A stretch of DNA of 64,000 bases from Tricholoma matsutake (Eukaryota > Basidiomycota > Agaricomycetes > Agaricales > Tricholomataceae): NCBI GenBank assembly GCA_026075535.2, contig AP026538.1, positions 8,184,001-8,248,000 of the forward strand, read 5' to 3'. Under the pieces are notes generated by a model. The model was not told where the DNA came from and made no database searches. It saw only the letters and a program-made list of their open reading frames with translations. Positions 10,705-23,124 of this stretch are shown piece after piece (positions within the stretch are counted from its first letter, which is position 1; each line of letters opens with the position of its first letter). A program made the position numbers and the translations under genes.

Positions 10705-13400
10705 ACAGGTAGATGCTCCATCTACCCTGTCGTTGGTTCAGTTTCTGTGCCTGACAGAAGTACGTCAGGTTCTTGTGATCAGATAGTACTGTCACAGGGA
10801 ATGGCATCCCCTGTAGGTAGTGTTTCCATGTTTCCAGCACTCAGATTACTCCCAGTAGTTCCCTGTCCTATATCTCATAATTTCTTTCTGCTTCATTGAA
10901 AGAATGAGAGATGTATCTGCATGGGTGCCAGTCTCTGTTGGCATCCTGTTGTCTAAGTACTGTGCCTGTCGCAAATTTTGAGGCGTCAGATTCCACCACA
11001 AATGGTTTCGTTGCGTCTGGCATCAGCAGTACTGGGGCTTCATTGAACTTCCTTTTTAGTGCATCGAACGACTGCTGGCAGTCATTCGTCCATTCAAATT
11101 TCTGGTTCTTCTTTGTCAAATTGTTCAGTGGTCTGGCCAGATCCACGAAGTGTCCAATGAATTGTCAATAGAAGTTTCCAAATCCTAGGAAGGATCTTAC
11201 ATCCTTCACTGTCTTTGGTGTGGGCCAGTCCTTGATCCCAGCCAGTTTTGTGTTGTCCATTGCAAGTTCATTGGGCCTGATGATCATGCCCAAGAAGTTG
11301 ACTTCTTGCACATTGAACTTGCATTTCTCTATTTTCAAGTAGAGATCGCATTGTCGTAGTCGTTTGAGGACCCTTTTGGTCCTTGTCCTGTGTTCTTCTT
11401 CCATCTTCAAGAAGATCAGGATGTCGTCCATATAGATGATGAGCCATCCTTCATCTAGCATGTCTTGGAAGAGATCATTCATCATGGCCTGGAATGTTGC
11501 CGGTGAGTTGCACAGCCCACAGAACATCACCATTGGCTCGAATAGCCCTTGGTTAGTCTTGAACGCTGCCTTCCACTTGTCTCCTTTCTTTATCTGTACG
11601 TTATGATATCCCCATCGAATATCAAGTTTCATGAAAAATTTTGCTCCCTTCAGCTTGTCCAAGAGGTCTCTGATCAGTGGCAGGGGGTAGTTGTTTCAGA
11701 TTGTTCCTTCATTCAGATAGCAATAGTCTTGGCAAGGTCACAGAGCATCAGAGTCCAAAGAAGAATGGGGATGCCATGGGTGATTTTGACGGTCGGCCGT
11801 ATCCTTTCTCCAGGTTTTCATCTAGAAACTCATTGAGTTTCTCTTGTTCCTTCGGTGTCAGTGGGTAGACTTTGCAATCCTTTGGTACAAAGCCTTCCTT
11901 TAAGTCAATTGCATGATCCCACAGTCTTGATTCTGGGAATCATTCAGATGCGGCCTTTTTGAATACCTGTCTGTATTTCTGGTATTCCAGTGGCAGTAGG
12001 TCGTCCTGGGTCTGTTTGCTGGCCTCCCTCCCCTCATCTTGCTCATGCACCAGTCACTGGGAAATGGATGTCTTTGCTCTGATCCATGCGCTCTTTGAGA
12101 ATACATATCGTGGGGAGTCCTTGGCTTTTGTAATCCTGGAGATTGTGTTCATTTTCCATATGTACGTATGGGTCAGTCCTCGGTGTTCCTTGGTCAGGGG
12201 TGGTTCTTCTGGTGGTTTGAATATACCAATGACCAGTTCTCCTTGTACATATGCAATCAGGAGGTCTGTCACATCTTGTTTGTGGGTTTCTCCCGTTGCT
12301 CATATTTCCATGCCAGTGTCTGCCAGTAATTCCTCATCTGGTACTTCTTTGACCTTTATTTGAGGGGGAGTCTCCCTGGGCATAGGTACTTCAGCATTGA
12401 TGGTACCATGATCTGGGGTCCTAATATTGTGGGTCGGGGTAGTCCCTTGTTGAGGGTTGTTTGTCCTGTTTTATGGTGTCATTTTCACGTTCCTCTCGCT
12501 GGTGCTTCCCTCCCCTGTGGAGGTTAGCAATTCTTTCATCTTTTGCAAGATTCATCGTGTCCTGTCACATTCATTGTACTTGCCCTTCTCCAGTTGTTTT
12601 TTCTTCTGGTTTTCTCGGGTTTTGGCGATGGTGCATCTCGCTGCTTTGAGGTTCCTCTCTTCTTTAGGAGTACCCCTGGTCTTGGTCTTTGCGATGGATT
12701 TCTGGAACAAATTCAGTTCTTTTGCTTTCTTTTCAGAAAGCCTTTCCTTCATCTTTGCCACAGCCAGTCAGGCTCAGGCAAGGTTTCTCTCCTTTTCTTC
12801 GGAGAGTCTTTCTCTGGTTTTTGCCACAGCCAATCTGGCTCAGGCAAGGCTTCTCTCTTTCTCTTCAGAGAGCCTTTGTCTTGTCTTGGCTACGATGCAT
12901 CGAATTCGTGCCATTCTGTCATTGGGTGCCTCCCTTTCAGTGTCGACCCTGGGGAGTTTTAGGGTGTTCGGGAGGGCCCATTTGGCTCTTCTTGTCTTCT
13001 CCAAGATTTGTTGGATTTGAGCCTGTCGTTCTTTGTCTCGGAACTCAAAGGTTCCCTTCTTCCAGTCGATGATCGGGTTTATCTCCCACAGCCATGGCAG
13101 GCCCAGGATTACCAATTCTTTGCCTAGTCCGGCAACTAGGTATTCCATTGGGTAGCTCCTCCCATTGATGTGGAGCCTCCTTTTCATGCATCTGGTGATC
13201 GTTCCCTGCCTATTCAGGGTTCCCTCTACGTTTGTGGCCCGGATGGTGCGGCCTAAGGGATATGTCCTGATCCCTTCTCATTTGACAAATTTCGAGTTGA
13301 TAAAGACTCCTCCTGCTCCAGAGTCGAGGAGCACGTTCATTGCAACGTCTTTCCTATTGTCTGACTCAGCTACCCAAATAGACAGGTGCATAGATTGTCT
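10705..13400 (-). pseudogene. Gypsy-3 pol: protease, RT, RNase H
   Basis: Read from right to left it has protease (NVLLDSGAGGVFINSKFV near 13300, then GLPWLWEINPIIDWKKG), RT (NNYPLPLIRDLLDKLKGAKF, the substrate-binding PATFQAMMNDLF, active site IIYMDDILIF near 11425) and RNase H ([29 protein letters not shown] near 10750). The frame is broken many times. TGA codons at 11165-11167 and 11696-11698 replace probable Arg codons. The segment 11880-12840 is highly degraded. RNase H is cut at 10705 and no integrase follows. It belongs to the same subgroup as Gypsy-4 rather than Gypsy-2. Confidence 0.85.
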
Positions 13401-13439
13401 ATTCATGGTAGCTAAGAGCACAGATCCTAGGGAGACTAC

Positions 13440-14371
13440 AGTGGTGACTGGCGTCGTATCAGGCCACTGTTCTAAAAACCCGATTCCTCCATGAGGTTGA
13501 GGGCTCGTTCTTTCTCTTCTTTGTCTAGTTCATCCAGCATCGTGTGGATCTTCTGGTAGGTGTCCACCCCAGTCTTTTTCTGGGTGAAGCGATTTTGGTA
13601 GGGAGGGGGCACTGACCCTGTCTGAGTGGGGTTCTTTCCATCCCTGTGGTCAGACAATCGGTGTCCCGGTTGGTGGCAGACAAAACACAATCCCTTTCGG
13701 AGGTGCTCTGTGCATTCTTGGTTTGTTAATCAGTTGATGTCAAGAGAGGGCTGTCCTTTCTTCATCGTTTCCTTTGTCTGTTGGTTCTGCCTGGTCTTTC
13801 CCAGGATTGCCATGGCCCATTTCCATTGGCCTTCATATTTTGAAGCTGCCTTTATCCAGCCTTCAAGAGTGTTGGGTACTGTCTCCATTGTGTGTACCCT
13901 CTTCAGTAATTCAGGGTGCAGTCCATCCATGAAGTATTTGATCATGGCTGCATCTTCAGTGATTCCCATCCTGTCTTTCAGGATGTGGAAGTTCGCCACA
14001 TATTCTTCGAGGTTTCCTGAACCTTGTTTGAGATTTTTAATCTCTGTCTTTGCCGTTCCGGCATTGTCAATTGGTGAGAAGGCCTCTAGGACCTTCTGTC
14101 AGAAGTCTGTGTATTCTCTGAGTCCCTCAGACTGGTGTTGGTTGACAAATGCCTGTGCCCAGGCAGCTGCTGTCCCTCCATTCATGAAGGATAGCATGAA
14201 GATGATCTTTTTGTCATTTGTGTCGTAGACCTGGTTGTTGATTCGCAAGTACAGGTCTATCTCCTGCAGGAACTTGGTGATCTTGGTCCACTCTCCTGAG
14301 AAGTCTGTGGGTGGTCAAATTTGGATGTCCTTCATGGACATTATTGGTGTGGTTGCGGCGGGTTCGGACAT
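13440..14371 (-). pseudogene. Gypsy-3 Gag
   Basis: The start is ATG at 14371 (MSEPAATTPIMSMKDIQ, the same MSEP start as Gypsy-4). A capsid domain follows: DKKIIFMLSFMNGGTAAAWA, ANFHILKDRMGITEDAAMIK, YFMDGLHPELLKRVHTME. A CCHC knuckle CFVCHQPGHRLSDH lies near 13685-13645; the last knuckle residue is His where Cys is usual. A TGA near 14318 and another near 14100 interrupt the frame. The family assembles the retroelement particle. Confidence 0.8.
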
Positions 14372-15294
14372 CTCATTCTAGAGGTTGTCAATTCCATCTG
14401 TTAGGAAGTGGGTGGATGTTTCGGGTGGGGGTGTGTGCAGTTGTTCAAAGTCTTCATCAGTGAGGAAATCTCCTCTTTGTCTTTCGGTTGATCTGTAGAA
14501 CCAATGCTGTGCTGGGGTCAAGTAACAGACTAGTCTTCTGTTGTATCGGTACCAAGATGAACCTGGCTGTGGTTCTGCTTCTCTTGGTGGTCGGTCTGGG
14601 GTTTGTCTAGACCCAGGTTGCTGTGGTATGTATCAAGATGTATTGCCTACACCTAGGTAGGTGGGCTAGCAGATAGTTTAGATCTTATGTTAAGGGCAAA
14701 GCCTCAACCACTCAATCTAGTCGATGTCGTCCAATGAGGTGCTTCCTCGATGAGTCGTTTGGTACTAGTCTTACTCGGAGTGTCCAATGTAAGACAATAG
14801 TACACCTCTAGCAGGCCTTCTGCATAGAGTCATCTGGGTTCACACACTAAGGGGCTTCCCTAGTGGTTTCAAGTGAGTTCATGTACTAAGGGGATTCCTT
14901 AGTAGTTTCAAATGAGCTTGCAAGTTAAGGCTGTAGATTGCCTAGATCTAAACTAAGGACATCCCTACTACGAGTTGCAGTACTTATACTACAAGGGAGG
15001 TCCTTATTGTCCAATCGGAAAGATAGATGTGTATCAAGTAAGAATAGAAACAATAGGCCTCATGTCAAGGGGTTGTCATATCACAGCATGTGTGGGAGTG
15101 GGTTCAGGTGCATAGAGTCATCATGCGTCAAGGGTGCCTTCCATGGGAAGGGGATCAAATGCATGCAGTCGGCATGCGTCGTGTGTGTGTCTGGTGTCAA
15201 GGACATGCCCTAGGCATGAATCAGGGAGTGCCTCCTGTCTGGAGGGGATCGTCGGGTTGGTCAGGTTCCATGAGTTACAAGGAAAATTGTAACA
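14372..15294 (-). repeat. Gypsy-3 leader and 5' LTR
   Basis: In the minus direction an LTR-like block starts TGTTACAATTTTCC at 15294 and runs to about 14640, followed by the gag leader. It contains two diverged direct units of about 43 bp (CACTAAGGGGCTTCCCTAGT near 14835 and TACTAAGGGGATTCCTTAGT near 14880). No partner LTR was found to the left because pol is truncated at 10705. ORFs in this stretch have no recognisable similarity. The inner LTR edge is approximate. Confidence 0.5.
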
Positions 15295-17607
15295 TATTCT
15301 CCCCATCATTGCGTTCTCCACACCTGCATCCTCCCATTCCAACCTAAGCTCCCACTCTGCCTCCCATTCCCACCCTGCCCCTTGTGATTCACCCACCACC
15401 ATCTCTCAATGAGGGTTTTATATCAATGCCACCAAAGCTGGGGTGGGGCTCAATGGCACACCAATATGGGGACTCGAAGCATGGCCCTCAGTGTGGACAG
15501 GGGCATGAGCAGGGGGATGTGTACTCTAGACAGGCAAACCCCATTGAACATCTATCATTTGCGCATCAGACTGCCCTCCTTTTCATCTCACAAACTCGCT
15601 CCATCCCTTTGTCAAACACTGCAGTTTTGAGCATGCAGCGACAGTAAAACCAAGGATGTTCCCTCATGATTACTTGTGCATATGGCGACATACACATGGG
15701 AGTGGGGTGACAATTGATGGTTGTGGCCTTGGTGCTGCATGGGCTTGGTGTGAGGGGGGATGAGGAGCAGTGTAGTGCATCTTGGTAGACTTCGCTGAGT
15801 ACTGGATCAAATGCCGAAGTCTTCAGTACCAGTGGAGCTTCAGAATAGAGGAAATTGGACAAACCTTCATGAGCAAATAACCTCTCCTGAGCTGCTATGC
15901 AATTCTGATCTTTCAATTTCATACTCCACACCAAGGATTCAGTAGTAGAAGGCCTAACTCATGGACTGCTTGAGTGGCTCCTCAGACGACAGCATGTGAG
16001 TTCTGCCAATGAAGGAAGGTGACATGGGTCAGGTTTCCACATTTGCTCCACCTGCAAATCATGCCCCATTGCCATTCATTCATATTCACAGAAGACATAG
16101 ATAAAGTCAATGAGAAATCCACACATAGCACCAGGACCATGTACCTCCAGTGAGATTGGCACCATGAACCACACACATCTACATCCCAGCCCAGGGGGGA
16201 GAGAAGTGGCACCCAAGGACAAAAAATATTAAAGAGCTAGGCTAGGTTTGCTTGTAATGGGTCGAGAGGACATGGCAGGATTAGGAGGTTGTTGTTGGTA
16301 AGGGGACTCAGTAGAGCACTGAATCAAATGCCAAAGTCATCAGAATGGGCAGAGTTTTGGAAGAGATGAAAGCGGACAAACTTCATCAATACAGCTCAAC
16401 TTGCCCCCATGTTCCTTTGGGACAATCCAAATGACCCTTGCATGTTGCCTGAAAGGACCTTGAGTGGTACGCTTTTCAATTCGTTACATGATGGATCTTT
16501 CATTTCTATGGTCGACAATAAAAATTCAGTGACAGAAGGCTCGAGTGGTTACTGATTTGTCAGCTACATGTGCAATGCCTTTTGCCAGGAGTGTTACTAG
16601 CCAGCAAAGTAGATTTGACTTGAGGACATGAGGATGAACCCACCTCGTGCAAACCCTCTCAAACCTTCATCTTTGTAGGCCAGTCCCCTTCACTTTCCCC
16701 TGTTCCTTGGAGATGGCCTCTGCCTTTATGCTAGTCAAAAGGGATATGCTTGGAGTGTCTTTAGGTCAGTGTGTATAATCCTCCTCACCTCTTCTTTAGA
16801 AATTCAACATGCTGGGGCACATTTGGTTCTTTGAGTCTCTCCTTTGCCTGCTGCCTCTTCGTCCTCTGCAAACAGGGAAACCTGTATACATCAGTTGTGC
16901 ATTATTTTGAGAAAAGAAAAGATATACTGTTGTTGACAGGTGTACTGATCAGATGTTGCAGCAGCTCATGGTCAACTCATGGTTGGGTGCATAACAAGCA
17001 CCATTGTCACTTTACGAGGCTACCCCATCTTCCACAGCTTAAAATCTGAGTCGACTTCAGTGTTTCAGAATGGAGGAAATCAAGCCTTGGGAATTTTAGG
17101 ATGAGGAGGATCTGGAGCAGCAAGTGAGATTGGATAACAAAGGAGGCAAAAAGAGGATTTGGAGGTGCTGGGTGTCCTAAGGTGTAAATCAATAAAATGT
17201 CTTAGAGTGAACAAATAAATCAATATTCTGCAGACATCAGCAACATGAAGCCAACTGGCAACAAATGAAGCAAAGGGGGGAAATAACACACAAATTTAGA
17301 AAATTAAGGCATGGCCGATCTCGCGTTAGTTGATGCGAGAGCGGGTGCAGGAATGGAGGTGGTGGGTATGATGGTTCCTTTGTACAAATATTATTTTCTG
17401 CATGCAAAGGGGTTTCCCACACGCTCACAATTGTTGTTATCTATTTATCTCCACCTAATATCAAGCCCCATCCTAGTGTGCCCTCTGACCTCGTCCTCTC
17501 AGGCTGCAATGTACCTCTAATGTAACTGAGTACTGACAATGGCATCAGCCAGTTCAGGTGGAGGGCAAGATTGAGTGAGCAGAAAGCTGGCAGTAAGGCC
17601 ATAGTGA
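15295..17607. other. Gene-free repeat-derived stretch
   Basis: I recognise no protein here. Two diverged direct copies of about 170 bp are visible: 15785-15960 and 16310-16540 share ACTGGATCAAATGCCGAAGT-type text, GAAATTGGACAAAC/GAAAGCGGACAAAC and GATCTTTCATTT-type segments. An ATG at 17311 opens a short frame whose VPLYKYYFLHAKGFP recurs at 32950-32900 on the opposite strand. The minus-strand frame at 15934-15566 (122 residues) has no family signature. Confidence 0.5.
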
Positions 17608-17615
17608 AATCAACA

Positions 17616-18696
17616 GGCTCAATATTGATGTTTGTGGGATGAAATAATTAATTAGAAAATAAATTCCCAAAAAGGAAAAATACAAAAAAGGAAGGAAGAA
17701 GATTTTCTGTTCATTCCCTCACAGTCCCTGTGCATCTTGGCAATTAATTAGCTATCCCATGTGTAAACATGGATTTGGGCCTCTTGTATGCACCAGGATT
17801 TCCCTGAATTATTTTAGCTTTTCTAAGCCACACAATTGGAATAGTAAAGTGTAAATCAATCACACAACATCTGGAGATGCATGAAATCCTATGGGAATTG
17901 GGTATCCCAAGAGCCATTTTAAAGATAAATAGTTGGGATTAATTTCAAGAATGACAAACAAGTATTAGATGAATTAACAAGGAAGTTAAAAAAAAATGCA
18001 AAATATAAAAATTGCAATAGGAGAATAAAGGCTGCATCAAAAGTCCTAGGACTTAGCAGATTGTAGAGAGCCTTCAGTAGATTATTTGAAAGAAAGAAAG
18101 AGATAAGCTATGGATGTACTAGTATTTGTGGTGGGACCTACTACCTAGATGCATAAAAATTCCAGAATAAAAGAGCAAGTATGGGGAATGATCATGACAG
18201 GAAAGGAAGCATGGTGCAAGTTAATTGGAGTCCAAAAGAGATGATAGAAAATGAACCCACAACAGAGGAGATATGATAGTCTGAAGATTTTGAAAATCAA
18301 AGTGGCTGTGCAAGTGAAAACATTGTGTCGCGTCAAGACACAAACATGTGTAGTAGCTCCAGAAATCTTGAGTGAGAATGTCCAAAGGCATTCAAGAGTT
18401 ATAGTATGATGTTGTAAGGGTAGTGCGACAGCAAAGAGTTGACACCCAAGACCCTGAGATCAAGGCAGAGCAAAGCCCAAGAATGAATGAACCATAGTTA
18501 AAAAAGCTGAGAAGACCCCGTTGCATCAAGATAAACAAAATCAGTAACTGGCTCTGGGATTGAAAAAATTTAGGGGCATCTAGTATGGAATATTGTACAC
18601 TACAACTAACAAGGCCAAATGCAGACCCTATACTACTTGATACTGGTGTGGGAACTTGATACTGAGCATCGAGCCCACAAACATCAATATTGAGCC
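17616..18696. mobile_element. Non-autonomous hAT-like element (MITE-type) with 8-bp target duplication
   Basis: A perfect 23-bp inverted repeat begins GGCTCAATATTGATGTTTGT at 17616-17638, with its complement at 18674-18696. The element is flanked on both sides by AATCAACA (17608-17615 and 18697-18704), an exact 8-bp direct repeat. Eight-base target duplications are typical of hAT and a few other DNA transposons. The interior is A+T-rich with no long ORF, so it would need a transposase in trans. The ends do not match a hAT consensus I can recall, so only the structure is claimed. Confidence 0.75.
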
Positions 18697-18704
18697 AATC
18701 AACA

Positions 18705-19139
18705 AAGAAACCGTGGGATCCTGAATAGCAAATTCTTGTTGCTTCTCTCTGGGAAAAGATGCTTCCAAGCCATGAGCATCATGCACCCGATCGTCCAGGT
18801 ACATTTGGCAGCCGTGGGATGTCTGTTTGGTTCCCGGGCTCTTGGGCACAGGTGCAATCACACCAAGCTGAACTGCCACACTGGCAGTTTGCTTGCATGT
18901 CACGTTATCCCAGGATGCCATTTGGCATCATTGTCATTGTCTCTCTCTCTTCCTTCCCCTCTTCCCTCTGTCTATGAATGGGTGGGCACGTTAAACTGAA
19001 CTGTCCAGCCTCTACAGTGGGAGCCCCTGGGTGGCAAGGTTCAATGTTGTCCCTCTCTTTCTCTTGTTCTCTTACTCCCTGCTTGTTCATCGTGCTGATT
19101 TCACATCCCCCCAATCCTCAGACCCGCCCTTGAATCAGC
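18705..19139. other. Upstream region of the SAP-domain gene
   Basis: There is no gene. Pyrimidine-rich runs (CTCTCTCTCTTCCTTCCCCT at about 18942, CTCTCTTTCTCTTGTTCTC at about 19050) resemble the CT-rich zones before many fungal start sites and may be the promoter of the gene at 19.2 kb. Confidence 0.3.
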
Positions 19140-20870
19140 TCATGGTTCATCAATCAAGCTCGTCGGACAATGTCTCACACTGCTCCCAGCCTGTTTCAAC
19201 GCAGTCCCCTTCAACCTGTTGGTGCTCCTTGTCCTCATTGCCACTGCCTCCATCCTCACCATGATGGTCTCTACCATCATGTCAGCTGATGGTCTTCCTG
19301 AGCATCGTGCCAAGCACATGTGTTTCTCACTAGATATTCCCCCCTCTGCTGACATGGCTGCCACCAATCCTGCTGGCTCTCCCATGACTGTTGAGCTCCC
19401 ATTTCCTGGCAAGTTCATTGATGGGGAGTTCCAGGTGGTCTATTAAACCCTGTGAGCTCTCATCTCGTGCTTGTCAAAACCAACTAACACCTGTGATCTG
19501 TTTTAGTGAGGGGAGCAAGGCTCACCTCAAAGCTTTCTGCAAACAGTTCAAGCTGCCGCACAGTGCACCAAACAAAGCAGCCCTCATCAAGCACTTGACG
19601 GAGTTCAGCCAGCAGAAGGAGAAATGGCAAGGGTATGTCAGATTGATGCATATTATCTTCCAGGACTGACCCATCATGCAGCATCCTGCCTGGAGCTCAC
19701 TGTGCCCATCGTGGTCCTTGCAGCAGCATGAAGAACACTAGCATGAAGAAATCAGCTCAGCGCTGTGTTGCACTTTTCCCTCCTCTCAACATCACTCACT
19801 CAGCACCAGTGATGGATACATCAGTTGACTGCCACACACAGGAGGAGATCAAGAACACCCTTCCCTGGGTAAGGGTCTGTTCTCTCATCCTCTCCATCCA
19901 CTCACCAGCTGCAGGCAAAGATGATAGGCATGATGTACCTGTATCCACCTCCACGCTCATCTGCAACAGTTGCCTGCATTGTGCCTGCTATGGCAGCACC
20001 ATTCATTGCCCCCACTGCCACTCCTGCTGACAACAACATGCAGGTAAAGATGTTTAAGATGGTGCAAGAGATCCTCCTCCATGTCAACCCCTCTCACTCA
20101 GCTGTGGACAACAATGCTCAGGTACCCTCTGTTCCTCTAGCTGCCATACAGCCTCCTGCATCTGCATTGATCAACCTGCCATCTCTCACCTCCCTCTCGC
20201 TCCCTCTCATGCCTGCCCCACCTCTTGGTGTAGTCATCCAGAGCAGCGGCAAGCCTGGAAAGGCAGCCAACATCCGCACCATTATACTGGGCAATGGCAC
20301 AGAGCTCAAGCTTACTCTCGCTGAGATACCTGATCCACCTGTGGTGTCATTCATTGACAACATCCCCCAACTGAACCAGATGTGTGATGACATCTCGATC
20401 CACTGGCGCAAGGACTCTCGACTGCACATTCGAGGTGAAGCTATCACTCTCAGCTGCTGGCCTGTGCTGTACAAGTATTTGGGAGCACCTACATGGAAGG
20501 AAATCAAGGGCAAGTTCTTCGAATGGGTAAGCAGTGATACCATGGCTCTGACAGGCACTGTCCACTCACACTTGTTGTCCTTGCCCAGGTGCTTGTACAC
20601 TGCTTCTGATGTGGCTCACCCAAAGAATTCTGGTCGGAGTTCACTACTGCTGGCAAGCCACTCTCGTATACAGCAATTGTCAGATGGCTCCAGGAACAGC
20701 ATGAGGCAGTGGATCTGATCCTTACAGAGAAGGCATGACAGGAGTATGGGGATACATTCAACAATGTGTTCTCATACCGTGGCTGTGGCTCAGAGCAGGT
20801 TGTGATGTCAAAGACATCTGACATTGCAAAGCACTATCATAAGTTCCATGACCTTCTCTCCCTTGAGTAG
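19140..20870 (+). pseudogene. SAP-domain protein of the tyrosine-recombinase cassette
   Basis: The clearest part is a SAP DNA-binding helix-extension-helix at about 19515-19615 (LKAFCKQFKLPHSAPNKAAL, then IKHLTEFS). A Pro/Ala-rich linker follows, and then a conserved C-terminal zone at 20240-20520 (GNGTELKLTLAEIPDPP, ISIHWRKDSRLHIRGEAIT, YKYLGAPTWKEIKGKFFEW), continued after an intron near 20590 by EFWSEFTTAGKPLSYTAIV and QEYGDTFNNVFSYRGCGSEQ to a stop at 20868-20870. The TGA at 20736-20738 (KA-stop-QEYGD) is a likely CGA. Exon joins upstream of 19500 are unresolved. It is convergent with the recombinase gene; a DNA-binding accessory role is inference. Confidence 0.55.
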
Positions 20871-21027
20871 ACTACCTTCCTTCCACTTTCTCATTATGTT
20901 GCTCGTGATCTCTCACATTCAATAGCTTACACATTGCTTAACTTTGTCTGTCTGACAGTAGATAGGTATCTAAGATACACATGTTACATAGCATAGGTTT
21001 GAACAATACAATACTACAAGCTGTGTT

Positions 21028-22748
21028 TCATGCACAGTGGCAGGACCTCCCACAGCTGAAGCACTTCTTTGTGGGTGCTCGGTAGGGGTTTGTCAGGTCC
21101 TCTCACCTCTCAGTTGGGTTGTCATTTCAAGATATGAGATACTTGACAATTGTCAGGTTGGTGAATTCTGTGCTCCACCCACCCCACTCACAGATAGTTC
21201 TCAGTGACCAGTGCTTGTGTGATGCAAAATGCTGGCAGCCTCCCCGATGGAAAGAGTGGGTGCCGTATGCAAATGGGTCAATGTTCACATCTAGCAAATT
21301 GTTACAGAACATCTCCAAAAATGTATCTGAGGTCTATGTGAATCAAGCTGAGCATACAATAAACAATGGGAGGTGGCACAAACTCACCATTGGCTTCTCT
21401 GTCACTCTGTCACTCACATCCATCCGGTGAAACAGGTAGCCAGTTTTGATTTCACTCACACTGATCCAGTCAGCCAATGCTCAGACAGGACAGAGGTAGG
21501 CATCATCATTTAGCTGGAGGTGGAGATGGAAAGGCTTAATCTCTGTGATGGAGGGTCAAGTTGATAAATTTGGCCAAACAGTGTCCAGAACCATCCAACT
21601 TACCTCCAAACTGATGAGTCTTTCAATATGGCAGTGTGAGGGTGACAAGAGTTCCCTCTATCTTTATGTGTGACATCTTTATCTTCAGCACCTCATCAAC
21701 TCGAAGCATGCACCAGAAGGCAAGGCTATAGACTGTAGCAAGCAAACGGCAGATGCAGCCCCCCCCCCCCCCCCCCCATTTATCAGAAGTCTTCTTGCTG
21801 CATGAGCCAGGTGCATAAGCTGGAATATTTCTGTTCTCTGGTTGATGATTGAAGTTGTGAAGCTTCTCGAGGATTTCCTGGCAGCAACTTTGTTGTCAAC
21901 TTTGGTACCACCATGAACATAGTATTAGCTTACAGGTGTGATTGCACAGGCACTCATAGTTGTCTCCCCTGCTCATACCTGTTGGCAATGTCAGAAGCTC
22001 TGATTATCCTGCAATCATATGCCCTCACCTTTCAGTGCCTGAGGCTCAACATGTAGCTGGACACTGTCTGAGAGACTGATTGGTTTCCAACCATCTTTCC
22101 TGTTGTTTCATTCTTGTGCCAGGGCAGTGATCCAAGACTGTAGATGTGACCAAAGATATAGGTCATTGAGGCCCGCATCTTCTGGGCATGGGAGTATGTT
22201 CCACAAATTGTGGTGGGTGCCATCAAGCTGTAACTCATCACAGCTGGAGAATGATACAATGTCAGCCAGTAGAGGGCTAGAGTCTGAGGCATACTCATTC
22301 ATGATCCAAGCACAGATGAACCATGGGGACTGTGGGTGTGGTGTCTCCTGGAGAAACTCCTCCCACTTCATGATCAGCCCTTGCTTGATCAAGAAATCCA
22401 CACAGTGGTTTGCTTGACTGTGCATGCAGTGATCAGTCATCTTGCAGTAACACAGGAGTGTGTCTGCTAAAAATCAAACCTTGTGTATTCATTGTGGGTG
22501 TTCTCAAAAACACCCTTTGAAGCATCTTGCAGTGTGCTCTGGAGCTGCTGAAAATCCTCAGCAATGTCAGCTTCCTGTTCATGGTCATCATCAGCATTGG
22601 TGGGCAGCCCCAAGGCCTCTTGTTCTCCATTGACATCATCTTCAATCTCTCCAGGTGTAGGCTTCTCCCACCCATCCTTAGGTTCAATGGCATTCAGAAC
22701 ACCTGCAAAATTGGGGTTTTCAAGCAAGGAATGGGTAGTTGCAGACAT
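21028..22748 (-). pseudogene. Tyrosine recombinase (Crypton-like), decayed
   Basis: It starts MSATTHSLLENPNFAGVL at 22748, with an acidic stretch, then CKMTDHCMHSQANHCVDFLI. The core-binding domain is at 22210-22030 (YSHAQKMRASMTYIFGHIYS, LPWHKNETTGKMVGN, SVSQTVSSYMLSLR). The catalytic domain has WCMLRVDEVLKIKMSHIK near 21690 (Arg of box I), YGTHSFHRGGCQHF near 21255 (HxxR box; the R is His here) and TNLTIVKYLIS near 21130 (Tyr nucleophile). A Cys-rich tail TKKCFSCGRSCHCA ends at 21028. Stops at 22032-22034, 21623-21625, 21127-21129 and near 21109 hit Arg or Trp sites. A 19-base C run (21759-21777) and a missing T at 22469-22473 shift the frame. The family cuts and rejoins DNA through the Tyr. 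Confidence 0.75.
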
Positions 22749-23124
22749 TGAGGCAGAGAGAGAGAGAGGAAGCAGAGGGGAAAGAGGCAGAAAGCAATGA
22801 ATTTAAAGGAGACTGAACATGTACATGCTCCTATATACAAGTATAGTACTACTACAAAAAGAAGGGAAAAAGACAACAGGTTTGCACATGCATCAGGGTG
22901 AGGAAGTGAGATCAAGGACCTCATGTTTGATATAGGCTCCTGATGATGATGTGGCATGAGATGGTGGCACACTGAAACACACTGCATCTACACACCTTCA
23001 ACAGCAGAAGAGCAGGAGGCAGAAGGCACCAAGGAGGCCTGAGCAGCAGCAACCGGTGGTTCTGATGGTTTACCTGCAAAGAAACATATGATGAACCCAG
23101 CAATGAGCAGGACACAATATGGGA
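22749..23124. other. Spacer between XPG-like and recombinase genes
   Basis: No domain is recognisable. GAGAGAGAGAGGAAGCAGAG purine runs (about 22750-22785) lie just upstream of the recombinase start on the minus strand, so they are CT-rich in its promoter sense. The spacer may include the last exon of the XPG-like gene (KPSEPPVAAAQASLV near 23075). Confidence 0.3.

Noticed and set aside
15566..15934. 122-residue minus-strand frame next to Gypsy-3
   Set aside because: It overlaps a diverged direct repeat and encodes no recognisable motif.
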